Assembly: GCA_036768485.1 (NCBI GenBank)
Contig: JAVLUZ010000611.1
Location: 281,849 to 345,848 of the forward strand
Direction of reading: 5' to 3'
Length of the DNA stretch: 64,000 bases
Source: Mermis nigrescens
Taxonomy: Eukaryota > Nematoda > Enoplea > Mermithida > Mermithidae
The notes under the pieces were generated by a model that was given only the letters and a program-made list of their open reading frames with translations, was not told where the DNA came from and ran no database searches. The position numbers and the translations under genes are program-made. Of the stretch, positions 57,106 to 64,000 are shown in pieces; position 1 is the stretch's first letter, and each line of letters starts with the position of its first letter.

Positions 57106-57617
57106 GTGATTCCAAGTCGTATAGGTATGTATGTATATGAAATATTCTCAAAGCCTAAGCCTTGAAATATGTAATAACCTAGGTACGAGTATCATTATAT
57201 CGCGTGCCCCATGTATTTATTTTAATCTAGTCAATTGGCTTATTTTTCATCTATGAAATATTCAATCCTATTCTAATTTTATGTACTGCCTTACCTTTTA
57301 TATTTTGTACAAACCACTTTTTTACGCTTAGTCGTTATACGAATGCCATCCGCTTGCCCCAAATAGGTTGCTGGAGTGTTTGTACCTTTTGGCTGTAGTG
57401 ACTATGCATATACATTTAGCAATTCTTGTGATATTTATTTGTAACGCTATTTTAAGGCTTAGGTTGAAGCAAAATACAGAAAATGCCTTCTAAATAGTGC
57501 ATAAAGGTTAAAATACTTGTAATTAATGAAATGACATAGACATTAGTGAATAAATAAACAAAGTAATGCATGATCATTCAATGTAAAGCTTTATCATTTA
57601 TGAGTTTTTCTCTTCAG
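57106..57617. other. Intergenic, nothing recognised
   Basis: AT-rich; no supported gene. Confidence 0.5.
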
Positions 57618-57708
57618 CCGCTCTTTGGATGTGATTTTAGTGGCAATGGAGATGTTCGAGAAGCTACTGCGCCGAAAAATTGGTTGATAGCAGCGATTTG
57701 CCCGTCAA
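57618..57708 (+). CDS. Orphan exon candidate, function unknown
   Basis: Acceptor TTTTTCTCTTCAG and donor A|GTGAGT. In phase 0 it reads PLFGCDFSGNGDVREATAPK then NWLIAAICPS. A second frame is open for 22 codons (SLDVILVAMEMFEKLLRRK) up to a weaker GT. Which frame is real, if either, cannot be told here. Confidence 0.35.
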
Positions 57709-57828
57709 GTGAGTCTAATTTTTTGTATGTCTTATTGAGAGTAAAATCAAAATCTGAGTTTGTACAAACATGTATATCAAGTCGATTTTTTCCTAAAAAG
57801 TGTAAGAAGTATTCCTTTCAAGAGTTTT

Positions 57829-57997
57829 TATAGTCTGTTTCATATAAGTTATGGGCATAAATTTTAAGGATTTTTGTCGAAAGTAAGCCGAGGTTACGAT
57901 AATTATATATCAGATCAATGCTATAATCACAATCTGTCAGCTTATTATCGGACATAGTTTAAAAATTTGTGCCCTAACTTGTATGAAACAGACTATA
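57829..57997 (-). mobile_element. Rep-F TA-MITE, complete
   Basis: TATAGTCTGTTTCATATAAG to TGTATGAAACAGACTATA; interior GAGGTTACGATAATTATATA. Confidence 0.9.
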
Positions 57998-57999
57998 AC

Positions 58000-58520
58000 T
58001 CATTTTTTGGCTTAAAAGTCACATTTTCGGCTGCTTTACAACATGTACAGATTTTCGAGTACTTAGTTAAAATTTCAAATATTCTCAAATTTTGTTTGCG
58101 TTTTTATGTTATAGAATGAACCAAATTTTCTGAAACGTCGAAAAACAGTGTTTTTCGCGTGTAGCCATACTTTTTTAGCCGAAAAAGGCACTTCTGAAAT
58201 GTTTTTTGGGCTTAACCTTCCTCTAGCGTACCCAATGCTATACATGTATGCTACTAACCCTAGCAAAATAGCTGCTACACTCAGAAATGTAGATTTTTTA
58301 TTTAAAAAAATTGAAAAATGTGTGCTTCTTCCTTAACCGGTTTCAGTTTATTTCTGGCTCAAAAGTTTCAAATTTTCGGCGCTTCGCATCATTTACTCAT
58401 TTTTCGAATATATTTTGCTGTATTTACTATTTTTTCAATTTTTTCGAGATTTTTTATCTAGAAAGAGCGAACATTGTCAAAAATGTCAAAAACAGCATTT
58501 TGACATGTGACTACCATACA
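58000..58520 (-). repeat. Rep-B-like fragment
   Basis: Contains GAAACGTCGAAAAACAGTG and TTTTCGGCGCTTCGCATC; partial and diverged. Confidence 0.45.
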
Positions 58521-58864
58521 TGCAATGCACATAAGGGTTCAGGGGGTATAAGCCCCGCTGAAGGATCAGCCAGACACGTGCTCTCCGGCGATTTTGGGCT
58601 GCAAAACGTTTTTTGCATCATTTTTAAGGACAAGAGCATAGGTGGGCAGCACCGAAATTCTGGGGGGGGGTGAAAAAATTTTCAAAGGTCAAAAAATGGT
58701 CTTAAAAGTGGTTGTATGGCGAAAAAAACACCATTTTTCGACGTTTCTCATCAAGCACTATCTATCCAATGGCATCAAAAAATTGCTAAAAAAGCAAATT
58801 TTTTCTGGGGGGGGTATTTTGATTTCAAGGGGGTTGGGTATTTCAACTTCTGGGGGGTGCATAC

Positions 58865-59689
58865 TAGAGCTGTGCCGGGGCCGCCTTTTTTGCCGGGGCC
58901 GGGGCCGGGCCGGGGCCTAGGCCCCGGTGCCGGGGCCGGGGCCGGGGCCTGGCCGGGGCCAATAATAGCGTGCTTTACCATGCTCATAGTACGACCCTGC
59001 CCTACCCCTTACATGTACCTATGCATATATTCTTGCTTGTAGATATGCACGTCAAGCGTTAATATTTGTTGGGATTACAAGATATAACAGAACATGGGCA
59101 TCGGGGGATCTAGACCCCCAGAATTCACATTCTCCCCCCCCAAAAAAAAATCCGCTAGACCCCCCAGAAATTGATTTTCAGAATTTTTTCTGTTTTTCTG
59201 CGGTTTTTTGATGCTTATGGATAGCTCTCATTGAGAAACGCGAGAAAACGGTGTTTTTTCGCTCTACCATATATTATCAGGCACTTTTTAACTTTGAAAA
59301 ATTGTGGACTTCTAGACTTTTTGAGCTGCCCATGTATGGATTTAACTCCTCTGACTTGGATGCGTTTTTCAATGTGCTTTACTTTGCACTTTTTTAGGCT
59401 TATTATTCTATTTGTTCTGATAGACGTAGCTGTCTGCTACCAAGCAAGCTGGAAATGCTCGTCTATATGAATTGCAATTTAAAATATGTCAATTTTGATT
59501 ATTAACTAGAAATTCGCACCAATCTGACATAGTGAAATAAAGATTTGAATCAGCAAGATCTGTGGTTTGCTTGAAATTGAGTTTGAAGGTAAATCTACCC
59601 AGAACATTATCAATTTTCTACATTATAATCAACTCTAACATTGGCCCCGGCGCCGGGGCCGGGGCCGGACCTGGCCCGGCACAGCTCTA
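58865..59689 (+). mobile_element. hAT-1: non-autonomous hAT-type element (825 bp)
   Basis: Inverted ends TAGAGCTGTGCCGGGGCC (58865) and GGCCCGGCACAGCTCTA (ending 59689). A perfect 8-bp target duplication GTGCATAC lies at 58857-58864 and 59690-59697, with the nTnnnnAn pattern favoured by Ac-type hAT elements. Both subterminal zones are runs of GGGGCC. No transposase frame is present. An inverted Rep-C copy (59098-59335) is nested inside. Confidence 0.92.
59098..59335 (-). repeat. Rep-C copy inside hAT-1
   Basis: GATCTAGACCCCCAGAATTC to GAGCTGCCCATGTATGG, inverted relative to the copy that hosts hAT-1. Confidence 0.7.
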
Positions 59690-60730
59690 GTGCATACCCC
59701 CCAAACCCCCCACGCCCATGTGTGGACAAGAGCAGTTACATTGTCAAATAATTTTATGTGCTCTGCGCCGGAGTAATACTTATATGTGTTTTTTACTCCA
59801 AGAAAGTGTCCGACATTGATCAATTTCTATATTTTTATAGTGTTTAAAAGTGATATTATGCAGCATAAACGGACCAAAAATACTATTAAAATATGGTATT
59901 ACACCTCAAAAATGCTTTTTGAAAGCTATTTTGGCCACTTTTGTCGTTTGAATAGGAAAGAATTGTGAACACTAAATTTCCCCGTAGATTACTGTAGACC
60001 CATTAATTATATTTTTTGACATTTTTGGCGAGTTTTTGCAATTTCACCCGACCAGACCCCATGTTTTTTACTGCCCTGCCCATGCATGGTATCTAGTGAT
60101 CGACCGGGGCGACTTTTTTGGCCGGGGCCAGGGCGGTACCGGGGCTGGAAACAAACCTCCCCGACCCGGGGCCGGGGCCGGGGCTGGCCGGGGTCAGACA
60201 AGGAAAATATTATTGCATGACACATACTTGGGGTGGGGGGCATAGGAAAGAAATAATGAGCGATTGCTCCATTCAGTAGTAAATGGCTTTTCATATCATG
60301 TTTTATTACTATTTATGTCACAAGAAACAAATTTAGTCTAGTGTTTCATTGTCTGAATCATCAATAAGGTCTATGTCGCTGCTATTAGCACACTCTGTAT
60401 CATTCGAATCTTAGCTACGGCTACTGCTGCTGTAGCAATTGGATGCAATAGGTATTGGATGTAATAAATGAGACATCACACATTCCCATATGGGGAGGGG
60501 TATTACCCCCTCAGGGTCCAAGACACAAGTCACTGTCAGACGATTTTTGGTGAAAACCTTTTGAATTTTTTGAACTTAATTTTTTAGTATGGCAAAAGTG
60601 TACCTAACTATTAGAATTTCACGAAGTGATACATTATTTTATTATGTGAGCTAGAGTAAATAGATAAACTATCACTATAAAACATGCATGTAATCGCTTA
60701 AAATTTTATGAGGTTCCCTCAGTATACCTA

Positions 60731-60951
60731 CATGTAACGGCTGGAAATCTAGGGTAGGGGTCCCGCGCCATTTTTAGAAGGAGGGGGTTAGCGACTAGAT
60801 CAAAAATGGTAAAAACACATAAAAATAGCCAAAAAAGCACAGGCTTTCGCCAAAAAATGGGGGAGGGTGGTCAAATATTTTCTGACTTTCAATGAAGTTT
60901 GGGGCTTCGAAGCGTGGATGGTGGATGGCCCAAACCCCCTGTCACATGTAT
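60731..60951 (+). repeat. Rep-D copy inside hAT-2
   Basis: ACATGTAACGGCTGG at the left and CCCCCTGTCACATGT at the right; the clearest inverted termini of this family. Confidence 0.75.
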
Positions 60952-61029
60952 ATTCCTCGGCTATTTTCAGGGGAAGGAGGGTAAGCGGCTCCATTTTTGC
61001 AGCCACTTACCCCCCTTTGAAAATCTTTA

Positions 61030-61165
61030 AAATGGTAGAATTTTCAATAAGGAATTCTACACCTTTTTACAGTTTTTGTTCTTCAAAAATCTTTGTACAT
61101 GTACAAAGACGGTCCTGAAACGTCTATGTACATCAGCAAAAATCTTCCCCGAATACAAAAAGACC
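61030..61165 (-). repeat. Rep-A end fragment, inverted, inside hAT-2
   Basis: AAATCTTTGTACATGTACAA followed by GACGGTCCTGAAACGTC and GAATACAAAAAGACC. Confidence 0.7.
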
Positions 61166-61502
61166 GTGCTTCTAAATGTGATAATTCGGCCTGAATTTAG
61201 TTGATAGTTCGGCGCGAAGTGCCAAAATTTTTATGAGCTTCTGATGGAATTCACACATAAAACTCGACTGAAAAAGCTAAAACAACTTTTACTACAAAAA
61301 TGAGAAATATTACAAAAATTGTAATATGCGAATTAAATCTTGTAATAAGCAACACTGCGTTTAGAATGGAAAAATGGAGAAATGTCAAATATTCAGGAAC
61401 CCAAAAATTAGCCAAATACACTACTAAAGGTCGAAAAACTATGTTCTACTACCACACTGAAATCGTTACTGTACCATATTAAAGTATACAAAAATTTGCA
61501 TG

Positions 61503-61830
61503 AACAAAAGAGTGTTTTTTGTATTCGCCAAAGATTTTTCCCGATGTACAAAGACCAGGACTATCTTTGTACATGTACAAAGATTTTTGGGAAGATAAAA
61601 ACTGTAAAAAGGTATAAAATTCCAAAAATTTTTCGGCATTTCCCTCCGATATGAAAAATTGTCTGTCCTATACATCTTTTAAATGGCAAAATTTAAATTT
61701 AGAATGCAGAAATGTCAAATTTTTTGGCGCTTTGCGCCGTTTTGAGACAATTTTAGTCATTCTTGGCATTAGAAACTCAGAAATTAGCTAAAATATACAA
61801 TTAAAAGTCAAAAGACCCTGTTTTGCCACT
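61503..61830 (+). repeat. Rep-A copy inside hAT-2
   Basis: TGTTTTTTGTATTCGCCAAAG to AAAAGACCCTGTTTTGCC, with GGCGCTTTGCGCCG as a diverged hairpin. Confidence 0.75.
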
Positions 61831-62379
61831 AATTTTCTGGTCCTCCAATTGGGATTTCACCCCTCCCTCAACTCTGGACCCTAGGAAACTATTTGAGACA
61901 TATTTAGTTTATCGGATCGGACGCAATTCTGCAGCGTAGTTTATATTCGCCTATAATTAACCTCGGTCCTAATAACTATTACACAGGAAACGCGTTTTAA
62001 AGCACACGGTTCCCATTCAAATGAATGTAAAAGTGTTTTTTGTAGAAATAGTTTGTTAAAAACGTACAATTTCTAACTAGAAATAGAACGTATTTGTCAA
62101 CTCTAAATCTTTTAGCCATAGCTATGAATGAATGAGTTAAAAGTAGCATTTAGTTTAAATAAGTTAAGTGGAGGAATCGAAAATATGCAGATTTTCCTGA
62201 ACATTCATTCATTAAAAGCTCATTTATACACAGTAGAAAACTTATGACAAGGACTAAGTAAGTATACATATGGTCTAATCAGTACAGTTCTCAAAATTAA
62301 CACTTGCTCATTGATAAATAAGTGCCAGTATCACAGCCTGTACAAAATACGAATTACACTAAATTTTTCCTCGGCCCCT
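61831..62379. other. hAT-2 interior, nothing recognised
   Basis: AT-rich sequence with no transposase-like frame. Confidence 0.5.
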
Positions 62380-62475
62380 GCCATTTTTTGACCTTGCCCC
62401 GGCCGGGGCCGGGGATGCTGAAAAATGGCCGGGGATTGCCGGAGGCCGGGGCCCCGGTCGATCACTAATGGTATC

Positions 62476-63209
62476 TACATGTCGGTTTTTAGCTCAAAAA
62501 GGACACTTTTTAAAAGTTTCTTTACGCCTGACCCTCTTCATCAGAATTTCAATGCTGCACAAATTTTGGGCGCCTGAAAAACGTTAAAACTGCGGAATTA
62601 TAGCAGATAGATTTTTCAGTCGTTTTTAATTTGATAATTTTGCATGATAAGGGCTTACATCGCCGCTCGATATATCACTTGCGATTTTGTGCTCAATTTT
62701 TTTCTAAGAATTGCTTCATCAGCTGTGTATTTATGACTAGGACTTTCTTTGCTCAGATACTTCAAACTAAATCTTGACTAAATTTGTAACTTTTTTATAA
62801 AAAATATAAATTTATTGATATAGTGCAAAGCGCAGAAAAATTTTCTTATATTTATGACTTTATTAAGTGATTTTGCCATTTTTATTAAATCTGGTTACTT
62901 TTTAAAGACGACAATAAAAAGACGTTAATAATGCAACATGCAAAAAAGCTGAGAAAATCGCTTCTGTTTACCTGACAATCATCAAATTTTCAGCGCTTCG
63001 CGCCGTATGTGGAGCAGTTTATATAGTTTTGGCCCAAGTGCGTCCAAATAATGACACAATAGCCTTTTTAAAGAAAAGAAAATTTTTCTTTCGAGAACGT
63101 TAAATTGTATGAACTTTAGCGGATAGAGCATGTTGAAAAACGTCAAAAAATACGGCTTTAAACACCTATTCCTTCAACATTTCCGAGATAACCATCTTGA
63201 GTCCGTGCT
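62476..63209. other. Intergenic, repeat-like
   Basis: Contains one further CAGCGCTTCGCGCCG hairpin at 62991-63005 in a Rep-B-like setting; no gene. Confidence 0.5.
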
Positions 63210-63780
63210 TTACATGCACAGCATGGAAATTCTAAGTGTGGGGATAGGTGGTTGAAATCCTAAAGTGCCTTTTTTAGGCCCAAAAATGGTGGTATGCAAC
63301 TCGCAACGCATCAAAACCATCATTTTTTGGGGTTCCTGACGATGCTCTATCCTTCTAGAGCATGAAAGCCAGGGGCGGATTTAGGGGGGGGCCGCCCCCC
63401 ATTGACCCGAAATAGTGCGCAAAATTAAGGATTTTTGAAAGATTTTTAGCGATTTTCGGGTTGAAACAGCTAATTTTTCCGCCCAAGTCAGGGTTCCCCC
63501 TTAGGAGTACGCCCCCCCCCTTAGTAAAATCCTGGATCCGCCACTGATAAAAGCATAAACAAAATTTGAAAATAAATTTAACAAAATATAGTCAAACATA
63601 AGTATAAGGCACAAAGTGGTGAAAATTTGACACTTTTGAGCAAATGGATATCTTAAAATACTAAAAAAGCACTTTTTCTACACATTTTCAAGGAATTTTT
63701 ATAAACTTTTGAAAAATTGCGAATTCTGGTAGGGCTTAAAAAATTTCTAAGGGGATGTAAATTTTTCTGGGATGAACTCC
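63210..63780 (+). repeat. Rep-B copy split by Rep-G
   Basis: ATGCACAGCATGGAAATTC start, CTTCTAGAGCATGAAAGC up to the insertion, resuming ATAAAAGCATAAACAAAATT and running to the G/T end. Confidence 0.8.
63370..63546 (-). mobile_element. Rep-G hAT-type MITE with near-perfect 8-bp duplication
   Basis: 177 bp with ends CAGGGGCGGATTTAGG and CCTGGATCCGCCACTG. Flanks are ATGAAAGC (63362-63369) and ATAAAAGC (63547-63554), one mismatch. Inverted relative to 51928-52113. Confidence 0.85.
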
Positions 63781-63784
63781 GCCA

Positions 63785-63945
63785 TAGGTGGACGGCACCA
63801 AAATTATGGGGTTGCAAGACTGTTCAAAGGTCAAAAAATGGCCTTAAAAATGGTGATATGGCAAAAAACACACCTTTTTCAATGTTTCTCATCGAGCACT
63901 ATTCATACCCTCCTACCCCCACGCCCAGGTATGAACCCCATCCCT
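63785..63945 (+). repeat. Rep-C copy, shortened
   Basis: AGGTGGACGGCACCAAAATT, ATGGTGATATGGCAAAAAAC, ending CCCCCACGCCCAGGTATG; most of the G/T middle is deleted. Confidence 0.7.
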
Positions 63946-64000
63946 ACGCATGGTTTGTGTCCCCTGGCCGATCCTATATACAGACAAGTAGTATACCCTG

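Larger units (their letters stand above)
58634..59730 (+). repeat. Rep-C copy split by hAT-1
   Basis: The left part (58634-58864) runs GGTGGGCAGCACCGAAATTC to GGGGGGTGCATAC. The right part resumes at 59690 as GTGCATACCCCCCAAACCCC and ends CACGCCCATGTGTGG. The shared GTGCATAC is the target duplication. Confidence 0.88.
60094..62467 (+). mobile_element. hAT-2: non-autonomous hAT-type element (2374 bp)
   Basis: Inverted ends TAGTGATCGACCGGGGC (60094) and GCCCCGGTCGATCACTA (ending 62467), with a perfect 8-bp target duplication ATGGTATC at 60086-60093 and 62468-62475. Subterminal zones hold CCGGGGCC-type runs (60100-60205 and 62395-62460). The interior carries Rep-D and two Rep-A pieces but no transposase. 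Confidence 0.9.

Noticed and set aside
58642..59042. Gly/Pro/Ala-rich frames over the GGGGCC tract
   Set aside because: Dipeptide-like runs from the GC repeat at the hAT-1 end; no independent evidence of translation.

Overview
This is nuclear DNA from a multicellular animal. It is AT-rich, its genes are split by GT-AG introns, and dispersed repeats fill most of the space between exons. Three host genes can be read with confidence: furry (fry), a bestrophin chloride channel, and a GT11 alpha-1,2-fucosyltransferase-like enzyme. The mariner, hAT-like and RNase H-bearing non-LTR elements fit an invertebrate, but I cannot name the phylum from this window.

Layout. Positions 1-16,139 (+) hold the 3' end of fry: 12 exons, 580 codons and a stop, with phases that match across every junction. 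Its introns carry palindromic repeats, a 100-base assembly gap (5,658-5,757) and a complete but dead 1,306-bp mariner. From 16,140 to 24,884 there is no host gene: a palindromic minisatellite, two hairpin-ended repeat elements, a decayed gene fragment and MITEs. The bestrophin gene runs on the minus strand from 35,034 to 24,885 (8 exons, 428 aa). The fucosyltransferase-like gene runs on the minus strand from 40,948 to 37,274 (3 coding exons, 412 aa) with a type II membrane-anchor start. From 41,376 to 56,015 lie two full copies of a composite repeat and a decayed 5.4-kb non-LTR retrotransposon with a small hAT-type MITE in its 3' tail. From 56,016 to 64,000 there are mainly nested non-autonomous elements, including two hAT-type elements with perfect 8-bp target duplications and GGGGCC-rich ends.

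The three host genes have unrelated jobs (cell-morphogenesis scaffold, anion channel, glycan synthesis), and nothing suggests they act together.

The most novel material is in the repeats. A roughly 2.8-kb composite element (three long copies and three short relatives) has a GC-rich hairpin at one end, diverged tandem units rich in TTTACAC in the middle and a long inverted-repeat fold-back at the other end. The two GGGGCC-bearing hAT-type elements sit inside other repeats, and a TA-targeting MITE family has related empty sites in the same window. Three splice-flanked open segments (46,321-46,426; 56,092-56,196; 57,618-57,708) may be exons of genes I do not recognise.
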